The notes beneath the pieces are model-generated. The model did no database searches. It was not told the DNA's origin and was given only the letters and a program-made list of their open reading frames with translations. A stretch of DNA of 64,000 nucleotides, taken from the NCBI RefSeq assembly GCF_000718025.1, contig NZ_JODS01000003.1:496001-560000 (forward strand). The letters run 5' to 3'. The stretch's first letter is position 1, and each line of letters starts with the position of its first letter. The DNA comes from Kitasatospora purpeofusca. GTDB taxonomy: Bacteria > Actinomycetota > Actinomycetes > Streptomycetales > Streptomycetaceae. Positions 33,344-41,736 of the stretch are shown piece after piece. Both the position numbers and the translations under genes were made by a program.

Positions 33344-35857
33344 TCAGGCGGCCAGGCCGGGGCCTCCCCCGTCCCTGGCCGGATCCGCGGCGACGGTACC
33401 GGTGGTCGGAACCTGTTCGAATTCATTCACTCGTTCGGGCGTGTCGTGCTCCCCGCGCGGGGTGGACGGCAGTGCCGAGGGGGCGGGCAGCGGTGCGGGC
33501 GCGGGTGCGGCGACCGCCACGGGCGCGGGTGCGGCGGCCGGTGCGGGCGTGGGCGTGCATACGGCGGCCGGCGTCGACGCCAGTGCCTCGACCGGGCCGA
33601 ACCGGCCGCTCTCCGGGTCGAGCACATAGGCCTGTGCGGTGGCGAAGTCGAAGTACATGCCGACCAGTCGCAGGGTGCCCTCGGCGACCCGCCGCTCGAC
33701 GGCCGGGTTGGCCATCAGCTGGTCCAGCTGCTGGACGACATTGGTGACGCAGAGCTGCTCGGTCACATCGACCACCGGGCGGTCGGTGAACTCCGCCGGG
33801 ACCCGGCGCAGCCGGTCCAGCGAGCCCCGGCCGTTGCGCAGCCAGCGGGCGAGCGGAGTGGGCCGGCCGGGCTGCTCGTGCACCCCGTCCAGCAGGGCCT
33901 TCATCGCCCCGCAGCCGGAGTGCCCGCAGACGGTGATCGACCGCACCTCCAGTACCTCGACCGCGTACTGCACCGCCGCCGCCACCGAGTCGTCGGCCGC
34001 GCCCGGCTCGTGCGGCGCCGGCACCAGATTGCCGACATTGCGCACGGTGAAGAGGTCGCCCGGGCCGCTGTTGGTGATCATGCTGGTGACCATCCGGGAG
34101 TCGGCGCAGGTCAGGAACAGCTGGGAGGGTGTCTGTCCCTCCCGGGCGAGCCGGGCCAGTTCGGGCCGGACCAGCGGGGCGGTGTGCAGCTGGAACACCC
34201 GAACCCCGTCGAGCAGCCGGACGTGCGGGTCCTCCTGCTGTTCGATGCAGTGGTGGCCGACCCAGGGCGTCCACGCGCGGCAGCGGTGCGGGCCGGGGGA
34301 GCTGCCGGTGCGGACGGTGCCGTCCGGGTCGAGCACCTCGTCGTCCTGGCGGCGGGTCACCATCGACACCCGTCCGCCGCCGGCCTGGTGGCCGTTGCGC
34401 CAGCTGTGCAGCGTCTCGTAGGCGGCGTGGTCCAGGAAGGAGCCGTCGTGCACGACGGTGACCTCGGCGCCGGCCGGCACACCGGCGAGTGCCCGGCTCA
34501 GCCGGGGCACGGCGGCGAAGGTCAGCGGGCCGTGCGTCTCCACGGTGAACGCGCCGTCGGGGCCGGTCAGCACGTCCACGTGCGCGCGGGTCAGGCGGTA
34601 GAGCGCGAGCAGCACGGCCGTCGCGGCGCCCAGCGCCACACCCGGCAGCACGCCGAACAGCACCACCGAGACCACGGTGACCAGGTAGACCGGGAACTCC
34701 CGGTGCCGGTGGACCTTCCGGATGTGCGCGAAGCTCACCATCTGCAGGCCGACGACCAGTACCAGGGCGGCGAGCGCGGCGAGCGGGATCCGGCGCAGCC
34801 CGCCGGTGAGGGCCAGCGCGGCCGCCAGTACCCACACCCCGTGCAGCACCGAGGACCAACGGCTGCGGGCCCCGGCCCGGACGTTGGCGGTGCTGCGCAC
34901 CGCGCCGCCGGCGATCGGCAGTCCGCCGACCAGCCCGCTGATCATGTTGGCCAGTCCCTGGCCGCGCAGCTCGCGGTCGAGGTCCCCGGTGCGGTGCGAC
35001 ATCCGGTCGACCGCGACGGCGGAGAGCAGCGATTCGACGCTCGCCACGGCGGTGACGGTCAGCACGGCGGCGAGGACGGCGAGGGGCGGGCCGTGCGGCA
35101 GGTCGGGGACCAGGTCGTGCGGCTGCCAGGCGGGCAGGTCGACCCGGGCGAGCCGCAGGTCCAGCGTGATCGCGAGCGTGGTGGCGGCCGCGACGGCGGC
35201 CAGCGGGCCGGGGACCTTGGTCAGCCGGGCGCCGAACTCGCCGTACCGGCCGGGGAGTCGGCCCAGCCGGGGCCAGCCGAGCAGCACCGCGGCGGTGACC
35301 GCGCCGACCACCAGGGCGGACGGGTGCGGGGCCGCCAGCTGGCTCGGCAGGGCGAGCAGATTGGCCAGGGACGAGCTCTGCGGGGAGCCGCCGAGGACGA
35401 CGTGCAACTGCGCGATCGCGATGGCGAGGCCGACGCCGGCCAGCATGCCGTGCACGATGGCGGGCGAGACGGCCAGCGCCGTCCGGGCCACCCGCCTGAC
35501 GCCCAGCAGGAGTTGGAGCAGGCCGGCGGCGAGCGTGATGGCGCAGGTCGCCTGCCAGCCGTACTGGGTGATGAGACCGGCCGTGATCACGGTGAGCGCG
35601 GCGGAGGGGCCGCTGACCTGCAGCGGGGTGCCGCCGAACAGTCCGACCACGATGCCGCCGACGGCCGCGGCGGCGAGGCCCGCGGTGAGCGGGGCGCCGG
35701 TGGCCAGGGCGATGCCGAGGGAGAACGGCACGGCGATGAGGAAGACCACCAGGGAGGCCGAGAGGTCCTGCGCCCAGGAGGCGCGGGGGCGACGCCCCGG
35801 CGGGGCGTGGTCGGTGGTGTCGGAGGCGATGGGTGCGCTGGAGATGTCGAGGGTCAT
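33344..35857 (-). CDS. SulP-family anion transporter fused to beta-carbonic anhydrase
   Basis: 837 residues. Residues about 25-430 form the SulP membrane domain (LSASLVVFLIAVPFSLGIAL, SGPSAALTVITAGLITQYGW, GLVGGLPIAGGAVRSTANVR). A partial STAS-like segment follows (FTVETHGPLTFAAVPRLSRA). Residues about 545-760 form a beta-carbonic anhydrase with zinc ligands C584 (LTCADSR), H646 and C649 (CGHSGCGAMK). The last about 75 residues are an Ala/Pro-rich tail. The fusion predicts bicarbonate uptake or export coupled to CO2 hydration at the inner face. The ATG at 35857 has a GGGAAG site. An upstream start at 35917 would add 20 unsupported residues. Confidence 0.93.
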   Translation of the reverse strand: MTLDISSAPIASDTTDHAPPGRRPRASWAQDLSASLVVFLIAVPFSLGIALATGAPLTAGLAAAAVGGIVVGLFGGTPLQVSGPSAALTVITAGLITQYGWQATCAITLAAGLLQLLLGVRRVARTALAVSPAIVHGMLAGVGLAIAIAQLHVVLGGSPQSSSLANLLALPSQLAAPHPSALVVGAVTAAVLLGWPRLGRLPGRYGEFGARLTKVPGPLAAVAAATTLAITLDLRLARVDLPAWQPHDLVPDLPHGPPLAVLAAVLTVTAVASVESLLSAVAVDRMSHRTGDLDRELRGQGLANMISGLVGGLPIAGGAVRSTANVRAGARSRWSSVLHGVWVLAAALALTGGLRRIPLAALAALVLVVGLQMVSFAHIRKVHRHREFPVYLVTVVSVVLFGVLPGVALGAATAVLLALYRLTRAHVDVLTGPDGAFTVETHGPLTFAAVPRLSRALAGVPAGAEVTVVHDGSFLDHAAYETLHSWRNGHQAGGGRVSMVTRRQDDEVLDPDGTVRTGSSPGPHRCRAWTPWVGHHCIEQQEDPHVRLLDGVRVFQLHTAPLVRPELARLAREGQTPSQLFLTCADSRMVTSMITNSGPGDLFTVRNVGNLVPAPHEPGAADDSVAAAVQYAVEVLEVRSITVCGHSGCGAMKALLDGVHEQPGRPTPLARWLRNGRGSLDRLRRVPAEFTDRPVVDVTEQLCVTNVVQQLDQLMANPAVERRVAEGTLRLVGMYFDFATAQAYVLDPESGRFGPVEALASTPAAVCTPTPAPAAAPAPVAVAAPAPAPLPAPSALPSTPRGEHDTPERVNEFEQVPTTGTVAADPARDGGGPGLAA

Positions 35858-36354
35858 GGGTCTTCCCGTCTGTCCGGGGGAACGAACGCAGTCAGGTCCG
35901 GCGGTGAGTCCGGTCATGGGCTCGGTGGAGCGGATCGGCTGTCGTGGGTCGCGACGGTGTGGCGGGATGGCGTGGACGGGCCGGGAGTGCGGGTGTCACC
36001 GGCCGGGCCTTGGACCATCGGGGGCCCCGGCGGTCGCTCGGCGGGGCGCTGGGAGGAGCCAGGCCACGGCGAGGAGCACCGGAACGGATGCGGATCATCA
36101 AGACTCGGTAAACCGAGGGTAATGAGAGCTTTGCACAGCGTCATCCGGAGCGACAGGCAATATCCGCCTCATTCACCCCATTGGGTGGTGGTCGAACGGA
36201 CGTGAATCTGCTGGTGGCGGCGCTGCGGCCGCGGCGGGGGCGGCGCGGGGGCGGACGCGCGGGGGCCGCGGCCCCGTTCTGGGACCGCGGCCCGTGGTCG
36301 CTGCGGTGGTTCTGCGCGGTGGTGCCGCGTCGGCGCTGGGCGCCGCCGGTCCGG
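35858..36354. other. intergenic region with a short palindrome, no gene seen
   Basis: 497 bases upstream of the SulP-carbonic anhydrase gene and downstream of the CooC-like gene. CTCGGT-AA-ACCGAG (36104-36117) sits in an AT-richer island with TGAGAGCTTTGCACAGCG, a plausible promoter/operator for the SulP gene although about 250 bases from its start. The stretch 36200-36354 is GC-rich low complexity after the ATPase stop. Confidence 0.4.
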
Positions 36355-37344
36355 TCAGACGGCCGCGCCGGCCGCCGCGGGCTCGTCGCCGAGCACGAAG
36401 TCCGGGTCGACCTGGGTGGCGAGGTCGATGCCCACCTTGGCGTTCGCCCAGCTCTCGGCGTTGCGCAAGTGGAACAGGACCGCCTGCTCGGTGTAGCGGC
36501 GCGGGTCCCGCAGGTCGTACGCGGCGTCCGCCGCCGCCCTCAGCTCGTCCAGCACCGCGCGGTTGACGGCTTCGAGGGCGCGCAGCGGCGGCTGCGCGCC
36601 CTGCTCCAGTCGGCGCACCCAGTCGGAGTGCCCGAAGGAGGTCAGCAGGTCCTCGCCGACCTCCCGGCGGAGGAAGTCCAGGTCGTCCTGGCTCTGCACC
36701 TTGTTGCCGACCACTCGCAGCCGGACGCCGAAGTCCTGCGCGTAGTCGCGGTACTGGCGGTACACCGAGATGCCCTTGCGGGTGGGCTCGGCCACCAGGA
36801 AGGTGAGGTCGAAGCGGGTGAACAGGCCCGAGGCGAATGAGTCGGAGCCGGCGGTCATGTCGGTCACCACGTACTCGTCCCGGCCGTCGACCAGGTGGTT
36901 CAGCAGCAGCTCGACCGCGCCGACCTTGGAGTGGTAGCAGGCGACGCCGAGGTCCTCCTCGGTGAACGCGCCGGTCGCCAGCAGCCGCACCGAGCCCTCG
37001 TCGAGCGCGATCGGGCGGGCACAGGCCGCGTAGACCGGGTTCTCCTCGACGATTCGGAGCAGCCGCGAACCGCGCCCGGGCGGGGTGGTCTTGATCATCT
37101 CCTCGGCGGAGCGGATCAGCGGGTTGCCGCCGCGCAGGTACTCCTTGATGCCGGGCAGGTGGGCCCCGAGCGAGGGCAGGGCGGCGGACTGGTCGTCCGT
37201 CAGCCCGAGGGCCGGGCCGAGGTGCTGGTTGATGTCGGCGTCGACGGCGAGGACCGGGCGGCCCGCGGCGGCCAGGTGGCGGATGAACAGTGCGGACAGC
37301 GTGGTCTTGCCGCTGCCACCCTTGCCGACGAAGGCGATCTTCAT
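36355..37344 (-). CDS. CooC/MinD-like P-loop ATPase
   Basis: 329 residues. The deviant Walker A motif FVGKGGSGKTTLSALFIRHL is at the very N-terminus. VLAVDADINQHLGPALGL and VVTDMTAGSDSFASGLFTRF (Walker B and switch) follow. The order matches CooC-type nickel-insertion/maturation ATPases and related ParA-like proteins, but the CXC metal motif of CooC is not present. The C-terminal region (YTEQAVLFHLRNAESWANAK) is specific to actinobacterial relatives. GGAG lies about 10 bases before the ATG. Partner unknown; no Ni enzyme genes are nearby. Confidence 0.88.
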   Translation of the reverse strand: MKIAFVGKGGSGKTTLSALFIRHLAAAGRPVLAVDADINQHLGPALGLTDDQSAALPSLGAHLPGIKEYLRGGNPLIRSAEEMIKTTPPGRGSRLLRIVEENPVYAACARPIALDEGSVRLLATGAFTEEDLGVACYHSKVGAVELLLNHLVDGRDEYVVTDMTAGSDSFASGLFTRFDLTFLVAEPTRKGISVYRQYRDYAQDFGVRLRVVGNKVQSQDDLDFLRREVGEDLLTSFGHSDWVRRLEQGAQPPLRALEAVNRAVLDELRAAADAAYDLRDPRRYTEQAVLFHLRNAESWANAKVGIDLATQVDPDFVLGDEPAAAGAAV

Positions 37345-37559
37345 CTTGGGACTCCGGCTCTCGCTCCAGGACCCGCCGCGTCCGCGGTCCGCGCCGCGAC
37401 GAGGTCGACGATCTCCCGAGTTGGAAATCGTTATCGTCTTCGACAGCCATGCTATCCGGGGTTTCGGGCCGTTTGCGGGAGGGAAGTGAGGATTGCCTCG
37501 AACGGGTGATGCGTGGTTGCTGTTCCGGCCGGGGCCCCCGGGTCATTACTCTCGGGTAG

Positions 37560-38474
37560 GTGAGCACTGGAACAGATCCCCTCGCCCCGCTGGCCCAGCT
37601 CCCCGGGGTGCCCGACGCGGTGGCCGAGGTGCGCAAGGCCGTCGACCGCCTCTACGGCCACCGGGTGATGCGCCGCCGCGCGGCCGAGGTCACCTCCGAG
37701 TCGGCCCTGCGCGGCGCCCGCGCCTCCGCCGCGCTGGCGGGCTCGGACTGGCCGCTGGAGGAGGTCCGCCGTCGCAGCGACTTCGGCGCCGACCCCGAGA
37801 CCCGGACGGTGGGTGCCTCCCTGCGGATCGCCGCCGAGGCGGGGCAGCTGCTGAGCATCTGGCGGCACTCGCCGCTCCAGGTGCTGGCCCGGCTGCACCT
37901 GCTGGCGGTCGGCGACGCCGACCCCGTGGCGGGCCGGCCGAGGCAGGCCGGGGAGGGCGTCGAGGACCTGTTCCCGCTGGAGCTGAAGCCGGCCGAAGGG
38001 GTCGCGGCGGACGTCGCCCCGGCCGTCGTGCCGCCCGCTCCGGCGGGGCCCGTGCCGGCCCTGCCGGCGGCGCCCGGCCCGGAGGAGGTCGCCGCCCGGC
38101 TGGACCAGCTGTCCCGGCTGCTGGTGGCCCGCGCCGAGGGCCAGGGCGTCGGGACGCCGGCCCTGGTGGTCTCCTCGGTCGTGCACGGCGAGCTGCTGGC
38201 GCTGCGGCCGTTCGGCTCGTACAACGGTCTGATCGCCCGCGCCGCCGCGCGGATCGTGCTGATCGCGGAGGGCCTCGACCCGAAGTCGATCTGCCCGGCC
38301 GAGGTGGGGCTGGTGGAGCTGGGGACGGACGCCTACCGGTGGGCCCTGGCCGGCTACCTGGCGGGGACGCCGGAGGGACTGGCGGCCTGGATCGGCCACT
38401 GCGGGCGGGCGCTGCGGCTCGGGGTGCGGGAGAGCACGGCGGTCTGCGAGGCGATGCAGCGCGGCATGGTCTGA
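37560..38474 (+). CDS. Fic-fold-like protein with degenerate active site
   Basis: 304 residues from a GTG at 37560. The C-terminal half contains VVHGELLALRPFGSYNGLIA followed by RAAARIVL, which lines up with the Fic box H-P-F-x-D/E-G-N-G-R-x-x-R as R-P-F-G-S-Y-N-G-L-I-A-R. Helices around it (VAARLDQLSRLL, IVLIAEGLDPKSICPAEVGL) fit the Fic bundle. The catalytic His, the metal-binding acid and the first phosphate-binding Arg are replaced, so AMP transfer is unlikely. The N-terminal half is helical with a Pro/Ala linker (about residues 155-180). The gene is divergent from the CooC-like ATPase and convergent with the HAD gene. In related genomes it is usually labelled hypothetical or oxidoreductase. 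Confidence 0.75.
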   Translation: MSTGTDPLAPLAQLPGVPDAVAEVRKAVDRLYGHRVMRRRAAEVTSESALRGARASAALAGSDWPLEEVRRRSDFGADPETRTVGASLRIAAEAGQLLSIWRHSPLQVLARLHLLAVGDADPVAGRPRQAGEGVEDLFPLELKPAEGVAADVAPAVVPPAPAGPVPALPAAPGPEEVAARLDQLSRLLVARAEGQGVGTPALVVSSVVHGELLALRPFGSYNGLIARAAARIVLIAEGLDPKSICPAEVGLVELGTDAYRWALAGYLAGTPEGLAAWIGHCGRALRLGVRESTAVCEAMQRGMV

Positions 38475-38942
38475 GCGGGCGGCGTGCGGGCGGGGCCCGC
38501 TCGGGCGGGCTCCGGTCCGGCCGGCATGCGGCCGGGCCGGGGGAGGCCCCGGGCGGGCTCAGGACGGGCTCCGGACGGGCTCCGGAGACAAGGATGCGGC
38601 GGCACCTGAACTTGCCGGGTGCCGCCGCTGGCACAGATGCCGGGTGACCATGCATGCACCGGAAAGTGCCGATCAGACGGGGATCCTGCCCGTTCGTCTG
38701 GTGCGGCGGCCCGACAGCGGGTCGGCTGCATGTGGGTGCTCGGTTATCTGTGCACACGGTCCGTGGGGCCTGAACTGCGTTGTCGGTTTGACCTCTTAGG
38801 TCCTGACCGGGTCTCGCGGGCCGTGATTCCTTTGTATCGCGTTTCGGGCGAAAGGGGAACCCGAAATGAGAAGTCTTCGACTTTTGCCCGTTTTGTCCAA
38901 GGGGTGTCGGGCCGGTGCCGCCTCGGTCGGGGCCCCGCCGGG
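38475..38942. other. convergent intergenic region with hairpins, no gene supported
   Basis: 468 bases between the Fic-like gene and the HAD gene. It contains a terminator hairpin (38597-38627), a dyad GACCT-CTT-AGGTC (38790-38802), and TTTCGGG-N11-CCCGAAA (38842-38848/38860-38866) with GAAAGGGGAA in its loop. The segment 38740-38890 is notably AT-richer than its flanks, suggesting a functional element such as a small RNA or promoter; I cannot identify it. Confidence 0.45.
38597..38627. terminator. terminator after the Fic-like gene
   Basis: CGGCGGCACC and GGTGCCGCCG form a 10-bp stem around an 11-base loop, 123 bases downstream of the Fic-like stop. Confidence 0.65.
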
Positions 38943-39929
38943 TCAGGCCGGCAGGCGGCGGCGCCGGCGGGTCGCGTACCAGACCGCGCCGGCCGTCAGG
39001 ACCGCCGCGCCGACCGCCACCGCCGTCAGCACCGAGCGGCTCGGCGCCGAGAACTCCGGGAGCCGCCGCCGGAGTTCCACCGGCCGGTCGAAGACCAGCA
39101 CCGGCCACTCCCGCGCCAGCGCCTCCTTGCGCAGCGCCCGGTCGGGGTTGACCGCCGACGGGTGGCCGACGGCCTCCAGCAGGGGCAGATCCGTCGACGA
39201 GTCGCTGTAGGCGTAGCACTCCGCCAGGTCGTAGCCCTCGACCTCGGCCAACTCCCGGATGGCGGCGGCCTTGTTCTCGGCGTAGGCGTAGTACTCGATC
39301 TCGCCGGTGTAGCAGCCGTCCTCGATCTGCAGCCGGGTGGCGATCACGTGGTCCGCGCCGAGCAGCGCGCCGATCGGCTCGACCACCTCGGATCCGGAGC
39401 TGCTGACGATGACCACGTCCCGCCCGGCCGCGTGGTGCTGCTCGATGAGCGAGGCGGCCTCGTCGTAGATGATCGGATCGATCAGGTTGTGCAGCGTCTC
39501 GGCGACGATCTCGCGGACCTGCTGGACGTTCCAGCCCCGGGTCAGCGCGGAGAGGTACTGCCGCATCTTCTCCATCTGGTCGTGGTCGGCGCCGCCCACC
39601 AGAAAGACGAACTGGGCGTACGCACTTCGCAGGACGGCCCGACGGTTGATCAGGCCGCCCTGGTAGAACGGACGGCTGAACGCCAGGGCGCTCGACTTGG
39701 CGATGATCGTCTTGTCCAGGTCGAAGAAGGCGGCGGTCCGCGGACCGGCCGGGCGCGGGCGCGCGGCCGCCGGACGGGGCGCGGACGGGCCGGAGCCGGT
39801 CCCTCCGGGCCGCGCGCCGGTCACGGCCGTCCCGTCGGCCCCGGGGGCCCCGTCGGTTCCGGCGGAGGCTGCGGCGGTGGAGTCCGGGGACTCGTCGGCG
39901 TACTCGTCGGCGTTCTCGGTGGTGTCCAC
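38943..39929 (-). CDS. HAD-IB family phosphatase (SerB-like) with C-terminal membrane helix
   Basis: 328 residues from a GTG at 39929 (a TTG at 39956 is an alternative; neither has a good RBS). A 65-residue acidic/Pro-rich N-terminus precedes the HAD core: AAFFDLDKTIIAKSSALAFS, the SerB-like cap, VVIVSSSGSEVVEPI (motif II), the motif III lysine in YAENKAAAI, and CYAYSDSSTDLPLLEAVG (motif IV). A single C-terminal membrane helix (LTAVAVGAAVLTAGAVWYAT) and a basic end follow. The gene flanks the 6C small RNA and ssd, as does Rv3661 in Mycobacterium tuberculosis. The streptomycete homologue is annotated as differentiation-associated. The substrate is presumably a phosphomonoester. Confidence 0.9.
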   Translation of the reverse strand: MDTTENADEYADESPDSTAAASAGTDGAPGADGTAVTGARPGGTGSGPSAPRPAAARPRPAGPRTAAFFDLDKTIIAKSSALAFSRPFYQGGLINRRAVLRSAYAQFVFLVGGADHDQMEKMRQYLSALTRGWNVQQVREIVAETLHNLIDPIIYDEAASLIEQHHAAGRDVVIVSSSGSEVVEPIGALLGADHVIATRLQIEDGCYTGEIEYYAYAENKAAAIRELAEVEGYDLAECYAYSDSSTDLPLLEAVGHPSAVNPDRALRKEALAREWPVLVFDRPVELRRRLPEFSAPSRSVLTAVAVGAAVLTAGAVWYATRRRRRLPA

Positions 39930-40049
39930 GGGAACCGAGGATAGAGGGCTCCGCAAAACTGCCCGCCATTCGGCGTACTCGCGGGCGTGCGGGTTTGTGT
40001 TTCTGGCCGCTCGGGTACACCATGGAAGTCACGGATCGTTCGCGACCGT

Positions 40050-40130
40050 GCTAACCCGGTCCGGCTCCTCCCCCCCGAGTCGGGCCGTGGATAGACGACC
40101 CCCGCTCTCCCCCCCGGCGGGGGTCGTCGC
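40050..40130 (+). ncRNA. 6C small RNA (two C-rich hairpins)
   Basis: Two stem-loops each present a run of seven C in the loop. Stem 1 is CGGTCCGGCTC (40057-40067) with GAGTCGGGCCG (40077-40087) around CTCCCCCCC. Stem 2 is GACGACCCCCGC (40094-40105) with GCGGGGGTCGTC (40117-40128) around TCTCCCCCCCG. Stem 1 contains two G-U pairs that exist only if the RNA is read from the plus strand, fixing orientation. Structure and location, between an HAD-phosphatase gene and ssd, match the actinobacterial 6C RNA (B11 in M. tuberculosis, between Rv3660c and Rv3661). Stem 2 is also an intrinsic-terminator-like end. Exact 5' and 3' ends are not determined. Confidence 0.9.
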
Positions 40131-40445
40131 ACGTCCGGAGCCATTTTCGGGGCTCGGGCGGCCGGCCCGGCGGATCCGCCGGTTGATCCGGGCGATCTCT
40201 ACAGGGGGTGTCGGCCCGCCCGACTGTCTCGACGTTTTCGTCACTCTCCGTAGAGCTTTGGTCATGTCACGCTCCGGAGCCGCCACCCCTGGAATGAGGC
40301 TCGGACCTGCTCCGGGGAGTACCCGGTGCGTGCGTCGCTATCCCGCCCCGCCAGCTATGGCGGTTCATCTCGGTGAGCCCGATTAGTCAATTCTTTGTCC
40401 AATAGCCCCCCGTCCGGGTGAACGTTTTCCTCCACAGCCCCCGAG

Positions 40446-40454
40446 TTGTCCACA
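40446..40454 (+). promoter_or_regulatory. DnaA box TTGTCCACA upstream of ssd
   Basis: TTGTCCACA is the preferred Streptomyces DnaA box. It lies 160 bases upstream of the ssd start, with a weaker partner TCCTCCACA about 20 bases earlier. A single site can arise by chance, but the context, a septum-site gene, makes cell-cycle coupling conceivable. Confidence 0.4.
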
Positions 40455-40614
40455 GGGAATCGGAACCCGGAGGACGGAATCGGGATCACCGTCCAACGTG
40501 AGGCCCGGCAGCGGTTGCCGGGCCCGATCCCTCGGGCCCCCGGCCGGCTGCCGGACCTTTCGTAGGTGTGCCCGGCCGCTGTGCGCGGCCGGGCACCGGG
40601 ACAGGGGAGCCGCC

Positions 40615-41736
40615 ATGTCGAAGCCCATCACCGACCACGCCGCCACCGGCGGGCCCGAGCCCGCCCGGCCGCTCGTTCTCACCGGGAACGACGCCCTGGC
40701 CGAGCACCTGCTGCGGATCTGCGCGGCGGCCGGCACCGATCCGAGGCTGATCCGGGGCGCGCCGCCGCGCGAGCTCTGGGAGGAGGCCTCGCTGGTCCTG
40801 GTCGGCGACGACCGGGCCGGGCACTGCGCCGCGATGCCCCGCCGACCGGGGGTGCTGCTGCTCGGGCTGGACCTCGACGACGCGGGCGTCTGGGTCAGGG
40901 CCGTCCAACTCGGCGCGGAGCACGTGCTGTTCCTGCCGGACGCGGAGACCTGGCTGCTCGACCGGATCGCCGACGCCGTCGAGGGCGTCGGCCCGCCCGC
41001 CCGCACCGTCGCCGTCCTCGGCGGCCGGGGCGGCGCGGGTGCCTCCACCCTGGCCTGCGCGCTCGCGGTCACCGCCGCGCGCCGCGGCCTGCGCACCGTC
41101 CTCGTCGACGGCGACCCGCTCGGCGGCGGGCTCGACATCCTGCTCGGCGGCGAGACGGCGGCGGGGCTGCGCTGGCCGGACCTCGCCGGCTCCCGGGGCC
41201 GGGTCAGCGGCGCCGAGCTGGCCCGGGCGCTGCCCGCGCTCAAGCGGCTCGGCACGCTGGCCTGCCTGTCCTGGGACCGCGGCGACACCCCGGCAGTGCC
41301 GCCCGAGGCCATGCGCAGCGTCCTCGCCGCCGCGCGCCGGGGCGGCGGCCTGGTGGTGGTCGACGTGCCCCGGCGGTTGGACCCGGCGGCCGGGCAGGCG
41401 CTGGAGCAGTCCGACACGGCGCTGCTGGTGGTGCCGGCGGAGCTGAGGGCGGTGGCGGCCGCCGACCGGGTGGCCGCGTCCGTGCGGATGCGGCTCGACG
41501 ACGTGCGGGCGGTGGTGCGTCCGCCGGGGCCGTTCGGGCTCCCCGCGCACCGGATCGCCCGGGGGCTGCGGATGCAGCTCGCCGGGGTGCTGGATCCGGA
41601 GCCGGGCCTGGCCGTCGACCTCGAGCAGGGGGTGCCGCCCGGCATCCGCGAGGGCGGGCCGCTCGCCAGGTTCTGCGGGGCCTTCCTCGACGAGGTGCTG
41701 CCGACGGTGCCGGCGGTCGAAGGGGGCGTGTACTGA
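40615..41736 (+). CDS. ssd: septum-site-determining protein Ssd / CpaE-like ATPase
   Basis: 373 residues from an ATG with AGGGGAGC. The N-terminal receiver-like domain (LVLTGNDALAEHLLRICAAA to VLFLPDAETWLLDRI) is followed by a MinD/CpaE domain: VAVLGGRGGAGASTLACALA, VLVDGDPLGGGLDILLGGE, VVVDVPRRLD. The Walker-A-like loop GGRGGAGAST lacks the signature lysines of MinD (KGGxGKS/T), so ATP hydrolysis may be weak or absent. Ssd of M. tuberculosis (Rv3660c) inhibits septation; CpaE homologues localise Tad pilus machinery. The stop overlaps the tadA start (TGATG), placing it first in the tad operon. Confidence 0.93.
   Translation: MSKPITDHAATGGPEPARPLVLTGNDALAEHLLRICAAAGTDPRLIRGAPPRELWEEASLVLVGDDRAGHCAAMPRRPGVLLLGLDLDDAGVWVRAVQLGAEHVLFLPDAETWLLDRIADAVEGVGPPARTVAVLGGRGGAGASTLACALAVTAARRGLRTVLVDGDPLGGGLDILLGGETAAGLRWPDLAGSRGRVSGAELARALPALKRLGTLACLSWDRGDTPAVPPEAMRSVLAAARRGGGLVVVDVPRRLDPAAGQALEQSDTALLVVPAELRAVAAADRVAASVRMRLDDVRAVVRPPGPFGLPAHRIARGLRMQLAGVLDPEPGLAVDLEQGVPPGIREGGPLARFCGAFLDEVLPTVPAVEGGVY

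Larger units (their letters stand above)
39930..40614. other. long regulatory region between HAD gene and ssd
   Basis: 685 bases without a protein gene. It contains the 6C small RNA (40050-40130) and a consensus DnaA box (40446-40454). A GC-dyad (GCCCGGCAGCGGTTGCCGGGC at about 40502) and a CGGCCGCTGTGCGCGGCCG hairpin (about 40572-40591) lie just before the ssd RBS. AT-rich patches at about 40225-40260 and 40380-40430 are likely promoters. Confidence 0.55.

Noticed and set aside
38866..39210. A small plus-strand ORF after GAAAGGGGAA (starts MRSLRLLPVLSKGCRAG)
   Set aside because: Beyond about 25 codons it is antisense to the HAD gene and arginine-rich; only the upstream hairpin is worth attention.
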